A DNA stretch of 64,000 bases from DASXMT01 sp963803065 (GTDB taxonomy: Bacteria; Actinomycetota; Acidimicrobiia; Acidimicrobiales; RAAP-2): positions 248,001-312,000 of the forward strand of contig CAWDKW010000014.1 of NCBI GenBank assembly GCA_963803065.1, written 5' to 3'. How positions within the stretch are numbered: the stretch's first letter is position 1; each line of letters opens with the position of its first letter. Both the position numbers and the translations under genes were made by a program. Under the pieces are notes generated by a model. It saw nothing but the letters and a program-made list of their open reading frames with translations, did no database searches and had not been told where the DNA came from. Of the stretch, positions 33,890 through 41,986 are shown piece after piece.

Positions 33890-35152
33890 ATGACGACAAC
33901 CACCGCCGCGGCCGAGTCCACCGAGGATGTCGGGTCCTTCCGGAGCCGGGCCCGCCTCTGGCTGAAGGAGAACATGCCACCGGCCCCGGGCCCGCGCTAT
34001 GCCGAGGAGCAGCTCGACAGCGATGGCGTCCGAGCCCGTACCCTGCAGCGCACCCTCTTCGACGGCGGATTCGCCGGCATCTGCTTCCCGAAGGCGTACG
34101 GCGGCCAGGGGCTGAGCCCGGCCCACCAGCGGGCCTTCACCGAGGAGTCGGCCCCCTACGAGATGCCGATCGTGTTCAACACACCGGCGCTCACCATCTG
34201 TGCCCCCACCCTCTTGGACTTCGGGACCGAGGAGCAGAAGGGCCGTCACCTGCCGGCCATCCTGCGGGGCGACGAGATCTGGGTGCAGTTCCTGTCCGAG
34301 CCCACAGGTGGTTCGGACTTGGCCGGCCTGGTCACCCGGGCCGACAAGGACGGTGACGTGTGGATCCTGAGCGGCTCCAAGATCTGGAGCACGGGCGCCT
34401 ACCGGGCCGACTATGCCCTGTGCCTGGCCCGCACCGACTGGCAGGCGACCAAGCACCGTGGACTGACCATGTTCATCGTCAAGATCCACCAGCCCGGCAT
34501 CGAGCTCCAGCAGATCGAGATGGTCAACGGCAGCAAGGAGTTCTGCCAGGAGTTCTTCGACGACGTGGCCCTTCCCGAGCAGGACGTCGTCGGCCAGGTC
34601 AACGACGGCTGGACGGTCGCCTCCCGCCTGCTCTTCCACGAGCGCGACGCCGTCGGCGGCGGGTCGCCCTACGCCAGCGGGGTCGGCCCCGGGACCCGGA
34701 GCGGGCCGCAGAACGACGTCATGGAGCTGGCCCGGGCGGCGGGCACGGGCGGGGACCGCCACGTTCGCCAGTTGGTGGCCGAGGCCCGGGTGGGCGAGAT
34801 CGTCCAGCAGCAGTTGATCAGCCGGGTCACCACCGGGCTCCGGACCGGTCATTTCAGCGGGCCGGCGGGCTCCATCCCACGCCTGTACGCGGCGGTCAAC
34901 AACGAGCGGCGGGCCGACATCGCACTGGAGATCGCCGGCCCGGCCGCCGGGGTCTGGGCCGGCGAGGAGCTCGGTGGTCGGTACGGCATCGGGTACCTCG
35001 GCCGCCAGGGGGGCAGCCTGGGCGGGGGGAGCAACGAGATGCAGCGCAACATCATCAGCGAGCGGGTCCTGGGCATGCCCCGGGAGTACGCCGCCGACCG
35101 CGACAGGCCCTTCGAGGAGGTCCGGCGCAACCAGGCTCCTGCCCGCATCTAG
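33890..35152 (+). CDS. Acyl-CoA dehydrogenase, second subunit of pair 1
   Basis: 420 aa. WLKENMPPAPGP, GFAGICFPKAYGGQGLSPAHQRAFTEE, FLSEPTGGSDLAGLVTRA (FAD/substrate region), FDDVALPEQDVVGQVNDGW and GGSLGGGSNEMQRNIISERVLGMPRE in the C-terminal domain. ATG 33890 with AGGAGGAG before it; the longer frame from 33830 overlaps the upstream gene and is not needed. The two genes form an operon. Together with 32749 it probably makes a heteromeric enzyme. Confidence 0.92.
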   Translation: MTTTTAAAESTEDVGSFRSRARLWLKENMPPAPGPRYAEEQLDSDGVRARTLQRTLFDGGFAGICFPKAYGGQGLSPAHQRAFTEESAPYEMPIVFNTPALTICAPTLLDFGTEEQKGRHLPAILRGDEIWVQFLSEPTGGSDLAGLVTRADKDGDVWILSGSKIWSTGAYRADYALCLARTDWQATKHRGLTMFIVKIHQPGIELQQIEMVNGSKEFCQEFFDDVALPEQDVVGQVNDGWTVASRLLFHERDAVGGGSPYASGVGPGTRSGPQNDVMELARAAGTGGDRHVRQLVAEARVGEIVQQQLISRVTTGLRTGHFSGPAGSIPRLYAAVNNERRADIALEIAGPAAGVWAGEELGGRYGIGYLGRQGGSLGGGSNEMQRNIISERVLGMPREYAADRDRPFEEVRRNQAPARI

Positions 35153-35219
35153 AGGTGCCGGCCCCACCGATCAGCGGTCCAGCACGGACACGTCGCTTGC
35201 GGGATGCCCTACGCCCCGG

Positions 35220-35237
35220 CCGAGGCCACAGCCTCGG
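35220..35237. terminator. Small hairpin after dehydrogenase pair 1
   Basis: CCGAGGC, loop CACA, GCCTCGG: a 7-bp GC stem 68 bases after the second dehydrogenase stop. No T-tract follows, so Rho-independent termination is doubtful. Confidence 0.3.
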
Positions 35238-35370
35238 TGACATCCGTGTCTGAACCTCGTCCCTACCGGCGGTGTCCGGCACGCAATGCCGGACCCCGGT
35301 AGGGGCAGAGTTCCCTGTTGAGAAGGGGTACTCGCCTCACGCGGCGCCCCGCTGCAGACACGGATGTCAC
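35237..35370. mobile_element. 134-bp MITE-like element with perfect 16-bp terminal inverted repeats
   Basis: GTGACATCCGTGTCTG at 35237-35252 is exactly inverted at 35355-35370. The pairing stops abruptly after 16 bases. Inside lies a nested stem-loop (35261-35304). No coding frame and no transposase. Flanking target duplication is not evident. It may be a miniature or end-deleted insertion sequence, or a large regulatory stem. It occupies most of the 340-base gap between the dehydrogenase pair and the substrate-binding protein. Confidence 0.55.
35261..35304. other. Two-tier GC hairpin inside the inverted-repeat element
   Basis: Outer arms CCCTACCGG (35261-35269) and CCGGTAGGG (35296-35304); inner arms GTCCGGCA (35274-35281) and TGCCGGAC (35287-35294) around the loop CGCAA. 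A strong 17-bp interrupted stem without T-tract. Confidence 0.7.
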
Positions 35371-35387
35371 AAATTCCGATCGGATAG

Positions 35388-35416
35388 TTGACTCTCCCGG
35401 CCCGACCGGTCAGACT
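35388..35416 (+). promoter_or_regulatory. Candidate promoter of the substrate-binding protein gene
   Basis: TTGACT (35388-35393), 17 bases, CAGACT (35411-35416). The leader to the GTG at 35493 would be about 70 bases. The element lies just beyond the right inverted repeat, so the insertion did not separate promoter and gene. Confidence 0.4.
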
Positions 35417-35492
35417 CACCAAGCAAGTCGTCATCAAAATGACATAAAGCCGCCGCCCAATCCGGGCCCGGCGCAGGACGAGGGGGGTTGCA

Positions 35493-36677
35493 GTGAAGAA
35501 GCGAACGTTGGGTGTCCTGGCCTCGGTGGGGGTCATCGGCGCGGCGAGCGTGGCCGTGGCCGTCCCGGCCCTGGCCGCGTCGTCCAAGGCGCCGATCACC
35601 ATCGCCTGGATGAGCATCGAGTCCGGTCCCTACGCCACGCCCGGCACCAACAACGACATGAAGATGGCGGTCAACCAGATCAACGCCAAGGGCGGCATCG
35701 ACGGCCATATGGTGCAGTTCACGCCCTATGACGCCAACATCACGCCCCAGCAGGCGGTGACGGCCACCCAGAAGGCGCTCGGGTCCAAGCCCACGGCGAT
35801 CATCGGCTATTCGGTGGACGACCAGATCCAGGCCACGGCCCAGTTGCTCAAGCAGTCGGGGATCCCCGTCCTCTCGCCGGCGCAGGGCCCGGCGGCCTCG
35901 TCCAACGTCGTCCACGTGCCCGGCCTCTACACCGTGGTGCCCAACCTGGTCACCGCTATCCAGGGCTCCACCGCCTACGGCTTCTCCAAGTTCCACCCGA
36001 AGTCGGTGGGCATCTTCCACACCGACGACACGGCCTCCAACGACGACGCCGCCACCGCCCAGACTCTGCTGAAGAAGCAAGGGGTGAAGAACTTCACCGT
36101 GCGCAGCGCCTCCGATACGGCCACCGACACCACCCAACAGGCGCTGGCCATGAAGGGCGATTCCGTCATCTACGAGTACGGGTTCCCGACGGTCGAGGCC
36201 GTGTTCAACACGTCGTTGTCCCAGAACGGGATCACCGCTCCCATCATGGGCGACCAGAGCGGGAACTTCCTCGCCGCCTACGGCCTGAACAAGCCGGCGG
36301 AGCTGAAGAACTACGCCTTCACCCCCTTCTGCTACCCGGCCGTGCTCCCCACCAGCCAGGCCAAGGCGTACTCGTCGGCCTATACGGCCGCCTACCCGGG
36401 CCAGAGCCTGCAGACGTCCACGGCCTACGTCTACGACGCCGTCAACATGGTAGGGGCGGCGATCAAGGCGGCCGGCGGCAGCCTGAATTCCTCGGACATC
36501 GCCAAGCAGCTGGGGAAGATCACCTACACCGGCGCCTGCGGGACGTACCACAGCGACAGCAACCACGATCTGATACGCCAGGTGACCGTGGTCTCCTATG
36601 CCAACGGGACCAACCCGGGGACGCTGGCGGCCACCTACCATCTCAGTCCGGTGCCGGCCTCCTACTTCAAGAGCTAG
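35493..36677 (+). CDS. Branched-chain-amino-acid-type ABC transporter substrate-binding protein
   Basis: 394-aa periplasmic-binding-fold protein of the Leu/Ile/Val-BP family (Peripla_BP_6): PITIAWMSIESGPYATPGTNNDMKMAVNQINAKGGIDGHMV, then QATAQLLKQSGIPVLSPAQG and TSTAYVYDAVNMVGAAIKAAGG. It has a Sec signal peptide (MKKRTLGV, hydrophobic core, cleavage near AVPALA-A), but no lipobox Cys, unlike most Gram-positive binding proteins. GTG at 35493 with a G-rich ribosome site. The cognate permease/ATPase genes are 9 kb downstream (45035-48651). It probably delivers a carboxylic acid or amide-like substrate to them. Confidence 0.9.
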   Translation: MKKRTLGVLASVGVIGAASVAVAVPALAASSKAPITIAWMSIESGPYATPGTNNDMKMAVNQINAKGGIDGHMVQFTPYDANITPQQAVTATQKALGSKPTAIIGYSVDDQIQATAQLLKQSGIPVLSPAQGPAASSNVVHVPGLYTVVPNLVTAIQGSTAYGFSKFHPKSVGIFHTDDTASNDDAATAQTLLKKQGVKNFTVRSASDTATDTTQQALAMKGDSVIYEYGFPTVEAVFNTSLSQNGITAPIMGDQSGNFLAAYGLNKPAELKNYAFTPFCYPAVLPTSQAKAYSSAYTAAYPGQSLQTSTAYVYDAVNMVGAAIKAAGGSLNSSDIAKQLGKITYTGACGTYHSDSNHDLIRQVTVVSYANGTNPGTLAATYHLSPVPASYFKS

Positions 36678-36734
36678 ACGGGCCCCAGCCGGCAGGAATC
36701 CCGATAGCGCCAGCACGGTCCGACCGGGGGAACC

Positions 36735-37172
36735 ATGACCACGTCCACCACCGTCTTCTCCCATCTGGGCATCTGTGTGACCGACCTCGACCGGTCGCTC
36801 GCCTTCTACTGCGACGGGCTCGGCTTCGAGCGGGGCGAGGCCTTCCCCATCGACTCGACCTTCGGCGCCGCCCTGGAGGTGCCCGGTGACCTGGTCCTGA
36901 CCTCCCAGTTCATCCGGCGGGAGGGTCTGGCCGTCGAGCTGCTCCACTACACAAGACCCGCCCCGACCGGCGAGCCGTCGCAGCGACGGAACCAGCTCGG
37001 CCTGACCCACCTGTCCTTCTACGTCGACGACGTGGACGCCACCGCCGCCGCCCTGGTCGCCGCCGGGGGTACGGTCATCGAATCGACCCGGACGACCAAC
37101 GAGGGCATCGACCTCGTGTTCCTGCACGACCCCGACGGCGTGCGGGTCGAATTGATGAAGGCGCAGGGCTGA
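36735..37172 (+). CDS. VOC-superfamily (glyoxalase/dioxygenase-like) protein
   Basis: 145 aa with two beta-alpha-beta-beta-beta modules: FSHLGICVTDLDRSLAFYCDGLGFERG and LTHLSFYVDDVDATAAALVAAGG...FLHDPDGVRVELM. The metal ligands expected at the start (His in SHLGI), middle (Glu in VELLHY) and end (Glu in VELM) are present. Could be a ring-cleaving dioxygenase, epimerase or lyase. ATG 36735 behind GGGGGAACC. It leads a run with the two SDRs downstream. Confidence 0.85.
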   Translation: MTTSTTVFSHLGICVTDLDRSLAFYCDGLGFERGEAFPIDSTFGAALEVPGDLVLTSQFIRREGLAVELLHYTRPAPTGEPSQRRNQLGLTHLSFYVDDVDATAAALVAAGGTVIESTRTTNEGIDLVFLHDPDGVRVELMKAQG

Positions 37173-37217
37173 CCGTCCAGGCCGACCGGGCCGGGCACGA
37201 CGAGCGAAGGGGGACCA

Positions 37218-38048
37218 GTGGGCGCCGTTGACGGCAAGGTCGCATTCATCACCGGTGCCGCTCGGGGCCAGGGCCGGAGCCACGCCGTCCGCCTGGCCGA
37301 GCAGGGCGCCGACGTCATCGCCGTCGACCTCTGCGCCCCGGTGGCCAGCGCCGCCTACCCGATGCCCGTTCCCGAGGAACTGGAGGAGACCGGCCGACTC
37401 ATCGAGGCCACCGGTCGCCGGGCGCTGACCCGGGTGGTCGATGTCCGTGACGACCGGGCCGTCGACCAGGTCGTCCAAGACGGTGCCGCCGCGCTCGGGG
37501 TCGTCGACATCGTCATCGCCAATGCCGGCATCAGCACCATGGACTCCCTGCTCACCTGCGAGCCGAGTGTGTGGCGCGAGGTGATCGACATCAACCTCAC
37601 CGGCGCCTTCCACACCGTCCAGTCAGGGGTCCGGCCCATGGTGGAACGGGGGAACGGCGGCTGCGTGATCCTGGTCAGCTCCTTCATGGGCCTGAGGTCG
37701 TCAGGAGGCATCCCCGCCTACACGGCGGCCAAGCACGGACTGGTCGGACTGATGCGATCGGCCGCGCACGAGCTGGCCCCGTACCGGATCCGGGTCAACT
37801 CGATCCATCCTGGCACTGTCCGGACCCCGATGGTCGAGAACGAGGGCATGTTCAAGCTCTTCCGTCCAGATCTCGAGGCGCCGACGGCCGAGGACGTCGC
37901 CCCCGGGTTCGCCGCCATGAACATCTTTCCCGAACCATGGCTGGAGGCATCGGACATCACCGACGCCGTCATGTGGCTGGTATCCGACTCCGGGCGCTAC
38001 GTGACCGGCATCACGCTCCCTGTCGACCTGGGCGCCACCATCAAGTAA
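37218..38048 (+). CDS. Mycofactocin-type short-chain dehydrogenase
   Basis: 276-aa SDR of the TIGR03971-like subgroup. The start GKVAFITGAARGQGRSHAVRLAEQGADVIAVDLCAPV is followed by an ~20-residue insertion (YPMPVPEELEETGRLIEATGRR) before DVRD, characteristic of mycofactocin-dependent SDRs that keep NAD bound. Then NAGIST, NLTGAFHT, YTAAK and VNSIHPGTVRTPM. Oxidises a secondary alcohol, passing electrons to mycofactocin rather than free NAD in known members. GTG 37218 with AAGGGGG before it. Close paralogue on the minus strand at 38865. Confidence 0.88.
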   Translation: MGAVDGKVAFITGAARGQGRSHAVRLAEQGADVIAVDLCAPVASAAYPMPVPEELEETGRLIEATGRRALTRVVDVRDDRAVDQVVQDGAAALGVVDIVIANAGISTMDSLLTCEPSVWREVIDINLTGAFHTVQSGVRPMVERGNGGCVILVSSFMGLRSSGGIPAYTAAKHGLVGLMRSAAHELAPYRIRVNSIHPGTVRTPMVENEGMFKLFRPDLEAPTAEDVAPGFAAMNIFPEPWLEASDITDAVMWLVSDSGRYVTGITLPVDLGATIK

Positions 38049-38103
38049 GACCCATCCGGTCCCGTATATCGGCGGGCCGACCACCGACGAGGGAGGAAGC
38101 GCC

Positions 38104-38853
38104 ATGGGCGAACTGGCAACGGAAAGAGTGGTCCTCGTGACCGGCGGGGGGAGCGGCATCGGCCAGGCCGGCGCCCGCATCTTCGCTCGCGAGGGGGCAG
38201 CGCACGTGTATGTGGCCGACACCAACGCCGACGGAGGGGCCGACACCGTGTCCCAGGTGGAAGCGGCGGGGGGGACGGCCACGTTCGTCGGCGTCGACGT
38301 GACCGACGAGTCCGCCGTGGCCGGCCTGGTCGCTCGGATCGTGGAGGAGCGGGGGCGGCTCGATGCCGCCTGGAACAACGCCGGCATCAACGCCGACAGT
38401 GCCCCCTTCCATCAGCTGGAGCTGGCCGCCTGGCAGCACATGCTGGACGTCAACTTGACCTCGGTCTTCGTGTGCATGAAGTACGAGCTGGCCCAGATGC
38501 TCGACCAGGGCGGCGGGGCCATCGTCAACACCTCGTCAGGGGCGGGGCTGGTTCCCGCCCCCGGCCTGCCCCACTACACCGCGGCCAAGCACGGGGTGCT
38601 GGGGATCACCAAGGTGGCCGCCCAGGAGTACAACAACCAGGGGATCCGGGTGAATGCGGTGTGCCCGGGCATGGTCGACACCCCCATGCTCAGCTCCTGG
38701 AACGGGTTGCCCGAGATGGCCAAGTTCCTGCCCGGGGGAAAGCTGGGCCGTCCCGGTCAGGTGGCCGAAGCGGCGGTATGGCTGTGCAGCGATGCCGCCG
38801 ACTGGGTGTCGGGCCTCTCGATGGTCGTCGACGGGGGCGGGATCAACCGGTAG
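38104..38853 (+). CDS. Classical short-chain dehydrogenase/reductase
   Basis: 249 aa. TGGGSGIGQAGARIF, DVTDE, NNAGINAD, NTSSGAGL, YTAAK, CPGMVDTPM, WLCSDAADWVSGLSMVVDGGG. A canonical NAD(P)-dependent 3-oxoacyl or alcohol dehydrogenase. ATG 38104 with GAGGGAGGAAGC ribosome site; 55 bases after the SDR upstream. The stop converges on the minus-strand SDR (11-base gap). Confidence 0.9.
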   Translation: MGELATERVVLVTGGGSGIGQAGARIFAREGAAHVYVADTNADGGADTVSQVEAAGGTATFVGVDVTDESAVAGLVARIVEERGRLDAAWNNAGINADSAPFHQLELAAWQHMLDVNLTSVFVCMKYELAQMLDQGGGAIVNTSSGAGLVPAPGLPHYTAAKHGVLGITKVAAQEYNNQGIRVNAVCPGMVDTPMLSSWNGLPEMAKFLPGGKLGRPGQVAEAAVWLCSDAADWVSGLSMVVDGGGINR

Positions 38854-38864
38854 TCGGGCCGAGG

Positions 38865-39674
38865 TCAGTGGTTGACCGAGCCCAGGTCGATGGGCACCTG
38901 GGCACCGGTCATGTACTTGGCCTCGTCGCTGGCCAGGAAGGCCACCAGGCCGGCCACGTCCTCCGGCTCGAGGAAGTCGGCCGGGAGCGCGTTCATGAAC
39001 AGCGCTCCCAGCGTGTCTCTTCGGTCCTCGATCATGGGGAACAGGTCCGGTTCACGCAGCATGTCGGTGTTGACGCCGACCGGGTGGATCGAGTTGACCC
39101 GGATGTTGTACTCGCCCAGCTCGTTGGCCAGCGTCCGGCACAGCCCGACCACGCCGTGCTTCGACGACACGTAGTGGCCCACGAAGGGTTGGCCCCTCAG
39201 CCCGGCCACGGAACTGGTCAGGATGATCGAGCCGCCGGTTCCCTGGCTGATCATGGTGGGCACGGTGGCCTTGATGGTGTGCCACATGCCGGTGAGGTTG
39301 ATGCCGATGACCTGTTGCCACTGATCTTCGGTCAGCTCCCACAGCCGTCCTGCGCTCATCACCCCGGCGTTTGCGACCACGATGTCGAGGGTCCCCAACT
39401 GGGTGACGCCGTCGGCCACCATCTGCTCCAGCCCGGCCATGTCGCGGACGTCGGCCTCACCGGCGACGACCTCCCGCCCCAGCCGCTTCACCTGGCGGAC
39501 GGTCTCCTCCAGATCGGCGGGGCTGGCGGCGGGGTACTTGACGGTGTCGATCGGCGCGCAGACATCGGATGCGATGATGTCGGCGCCCTCTTCGGCCAGC
39601 CGTACGGCGTGGGCTCGCCCCTGGCCCCGTGCCGCTCCGGTGACGAAGGCCACCTTTCCCTCGAGTCGTGCCAT
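38865..39674 (-). CDS. Mycofactocin-type short-chain dehydrogenase, paralogue of 37218
   Basis: 269-aa SDR: GKVAFVTGAARGQGRAHAVRLAEEGADIIASDVCAPI, the same ~20-residue insertion (YPAASPADLEETVRQVKRLGREV), NAGVMSAG, NLTGMWHT, SSVAGLRG, YVSSK and HPVGVNTDM. The long open frame to 40079 is shadow; ATG 39674 starts the family homology. Lies 32 bases downstream of an LLM oxidoreductase gene on the same strand, so the two are probably cotranscribed. Confidence 0.88.
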   Translation of the reverse strand: MARLEGKVAFVTGAARGQGRAHAVRLAEEGADIIASDVCAPIDTVKYPAASPADLEETVRQVKRLGREVVAGEADVRDMAGLEQMVADGVTQLGTLDIVVANAGVMSAGRLWELTEDQWQQVIGINLTGMWHTIKATVPTMISQGTGGSIILTSSVAGLRGQPFVGHYVSSKHGVVGLCRTLANELGEYNIRVNSIHPVGVNTDMLREPDLFPMIEDRRDTLGALFMNALPADFLEPEDVAGLVAFLASDEAKYMTGAQVPIDLGSVNH

Positions 39675-39706
39675 GGGCCCTCTCCCGTCGGTCTGTCCGG
39701 TGGTCG

Positions 39707-40690
39707 TCAAGCCAGGTGCGGGACGACGTCGTCGATGTAGAGCTGGACGCATTGCCAGCCCCGATCGATCGGCATCCCCCCGCACAACGGATGGATGAGC
39801 ATCGATGCCGACTCGCCCTGGGCCTTGGCCAGGGCCACGCACTCCGCCGGGCTGGCGATCCGGTAGATGCCCTCGGCGCGCAGCTCGTCGGTGGTGGTGG
39901 CATGGGAATGGACGGCGGAGCGGATGTCGGGTGTCTGCCAGGCCGAGTAGGTCCGTGCCTCGTGGAGGAGGTGGTGACCGACCTCGGCCCACGCCTTGTC
40001 GGGGTCCTCGGCCACGTACAGCATCGTCGTCTGCGCCGCCGGCATCATGCAGAACCCCTGTGTCCCCTGGGCGGTGCACTGCTCGTAGTAGTAGGCCTCG
40101 AGCTCGGGGAGGTTGGCAGCAGGGAAGAACGGCAGTCCCAAGCGCGCTGCCCGTCGGGCCGACACCCGGCTGGTCCCGCCGACCAGGATGGTGGGGTGGG
40201 GTTGGGTGAGCGGCCGGGGCGTCACCCGCACCGTGGCCCCGCCGTACTCGAACGGCTCACCCGTCCAGGCCTGGAGCATGGCGTCGAGCGACTCATCGAG
40301 GAGCTTTCCCCTGCGGCTCCAGTCCTTGCGGTGGGCGGCGTACTCCTCGGGCCGGTAGCCCAGGCCGGCGACCACGATGAGGCGGCCCCCGCTGGCCAGG
40401 TCGAGCACGGCGATGTCCTCGGCCAGTCGCAAGGGGTCGTGCAGCGGCACCAGGAGCGCGGAGATGGTGACGCCCAGGCTCTGGGTGCGGCCGAAGATGA
40501 GTCCGGCCGTCGCCAGGGGTGAAGGGCTCCAGCCGTTGTCCGCCCCGTGGTGCTCCTCCAGGGAGACCATGGCGAAGCCGTTGGCGTCCATCAGCGCCAC
40601 CATGTCGAGTGCAGCCCGGTACCGGTCGGACATCTCGGTCGGCTCCAGGCCGGGTTGGATGAAGTTGAAGCGAGCCGTCGACATCGCCAT
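39707..40690 (-). CDS. LLM-class flavin-dependent oxidoreductase 1
   Basis: 327-aa luciferase-like TIM barrel: DRYRAALDMVALMDANGFAMVSLEEHHG, LVPLHDPLRLAEDIAVLDLASGGRLIVVAGLGYRPEEY, AWTGEPFEYGGATVRVTPRP and ILVGGTSRVSARRAARLG. Uses FMNH2 or F420; oxygenating and F420-dependent members cannot be separated by eye. ATG 40690 (a second ATG two codons on). The open frame to 41011 is shadow. It is closest to the protein at 41987. Confidence 0.87.
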   Translation of the reverse strand: MAMSTARFNFIQPGLEPTEMSDRYRAALDMVALMDANGFAMVSLEEHHGADNGWSPSPLATAGLIFGRTQSLGVTISALLVPLHDPLRLAEDIAVLDLASGGRLIVVAGLGYRPEEYAAHRKDWSRRGKLLDESLDAMLQAWTGEPFEYGGATVRVTPRPLTQPHPTILVGGTSRVSARRAARLGLPFFPAANLPELEAYYYEQCTAQGTQGFCMMPAAQTTMLYVAEDPDKAWAEVGHHLLHEARTYSAWQTPDIRSAVHSHATTTDELRAEGIYRIASPAECVALAKAQGESASMLIHPLCGGMPIDRGWQCVQLYIDDVVPHLA

Positions 40691-40751
40691 GGAAGGTCCC
40701 CTCTCTCGGTTGCTCACCGGACCGGGACGTCCGGTCGCCCCCGGGGCGCCG

Positions 40752-41885
40752 TCAGTCGGACGGGCGCTCCGCCGCAGCTTCGCGCAGCCGGGTGGTGCGG
40801 TGCACCGGGTCGGTATCGATCTTCGGGATGACGTGCTCGCCCATGAGCCGGATCGTCTCGAGCATCTGCTCGGTGGTGGCCGTCCCCACGCCGAAGACCA
40901 ACTGGTCGGCGCCGGCCGCCTCCCATCGCCGGCACTGGGCCAGGGCGTCGTCGGGATCACCGATGACGCCCCCACCGTGGATGGACGCGTCGACGGTCTC
41001 GGGGGTGGCATCGGGGATGAGCTCGGGCCACACCGGGATCTCGGGCGGGTGGGGGAAGGTGTCGTGATAGCGGTAGACGTTGCTGCCGAGGTAGCTCGAG
41101 TGCGGCGCGGTGGCCCAGGCCCGGGCGGTGTCGGTGTCCTCGGCCACGAAGGCCCCGGTGGTCACCATGACGTTGTCGTTGACGAAGGCGCCGATGGGCT
41201 CGGCGTTGGGGATCTCCCGCTTGTAGGCGGCGAGCACGGGCGCCAGCGCCTCGATGGAGCCGACCGAGAACCCGAGCACCCCGAGGCCCTTCTGGGCGGC
41301 CATCGCGTAGCTCGAGGTGTTGCCGGCCGCGTACCACATGGCCGGGTGGAGCTTGCCGTAGGGCTTGGGCAGGATCTTGCGCGGCGGCAGTGACCAGAAC
41401 TTCCCGTTGTAGCCCTCGTAGGTGTCCTGGAGCCACATCTTCGGAAACTCCCCGATGACGTCCTCCCAGATCTCCTTGGTGCCCGACAGGTCCTTCATGT
41501 CGGGCAGGAAGCCGAGGATCTCGTGGCTGCCCGCCCCCCGGCCGGTGCCGAACTCGAAGCGGCCCTCGGTCAGATGGTCGAGCATGGCCACCCGCTCGGC
41601 CACCTTGGCCGGGTGGTTCACCTGGGGCAGCGGGTTGAAGATGCCCGAGCCCAGGTGGATGCGGTCGGTGGCGTGGGCCAGGTAGCCGAGGATCACGTCG
41701 TTGGCCGACAGGTGGGAGTACTCGTCCAAGAAGTGGTGCTCGGTGACCCAGACGTACTTGAAGCCGGCCTTGTCGGCCGCTTGGACGACGGCGAGGTCGT
41801 CCATGAGGGCGTGGTGTTCCGCCTCAGGGTCGACCTCACGGCGAAAGTTGGGGACATACCCCTGAATGAAGAGTCCGAATTCCAT
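40752..41885 (-). CDS. LLM-class flavin-dependent oxidoreductase 2
   Basis: 377 aa, another branch of the family: MEFGLFIQGYVPNFRRE, WVTEHHFLDEYSHLSANDVILGYLAHAT, LPQVNHPAKVAERVAMLDHLTEGRFEFGTGRGAGSHE, MWYAAGNTSSYAMAAQKGLGVLGF. Related to bacterial luciferase alpha-type and alkane/terpenone monooxygenases. ATG 41885 behind GGGGGCATTGC. Upstream is an AT-rich region with the palindrome AGATATATCT. Confidence 0.88.
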   Translation of the reverse strand: MEFGLFIQGYVPNFRREVDPEAEHHALMDDLAVVQAADKAGFKYVWVTEHHFLDEYSHLSANDVILGYLAHATDRIHLGSGIFNPLPQVNHPAKVAERVAMLDHLTEGRFEFGTGRGAGSHEILGFLPDMKDLSGTKEIWEDVIGEFPKMWLQDTYEGYNGKFWSLPPRKILPKPYGKLHPAMWYAAGNTSSYAMAAQKGLGVLGFSVGSIEALAPVLAAYKREIPNAEPIGAFVNDNVMVTTGAFVAEDTDTARAWATAPHSSYLGSNVYRYHDTFPHPPEIPVWPELIPDATPETVDASIHGGGVIGDPDDALAQCRRWEAAGADQLVFGVGTATTEQMLETIRLMGEHVIPKIDTDPVHRTTRLREAAAERPSD

Positions 41886-41937
41886 GCAATGCCCCCACGG
41901 TGAGTGACGTCGAATTCAAGCCGAAATGCTACATGAC

Positions 41938-41947
41938 AGATATATCT
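41938..41947. promoter_or_regulatory. AT-rich perfect palindrome AGATATATCT
   Basis: Ten-base perfect palindrome in a GC-rich background, 53 bases upstream of the LLM gene at 41885 and inside the gap before the gene ending at 41987. May be an operator or part of a promoter. Confidence 0.3.
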
Positions 41948-41986
41948 CAATCGAGGCCCTCGGGCCGGCTCCGTCCGGCCACGGGC

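Noticed and set aside
35220..35304. Rho-independent terminators
   Set aside because: Strong stems but no following T-tract; kept as hairpins with low terminator confidence.
35367..37613. 748-codon minus-strand open frame opposite the binding-protein, VOC and SDR genes
   Set aside because: Gly/Val/His-rich shadow without motif; spans several true plus-strand genes.
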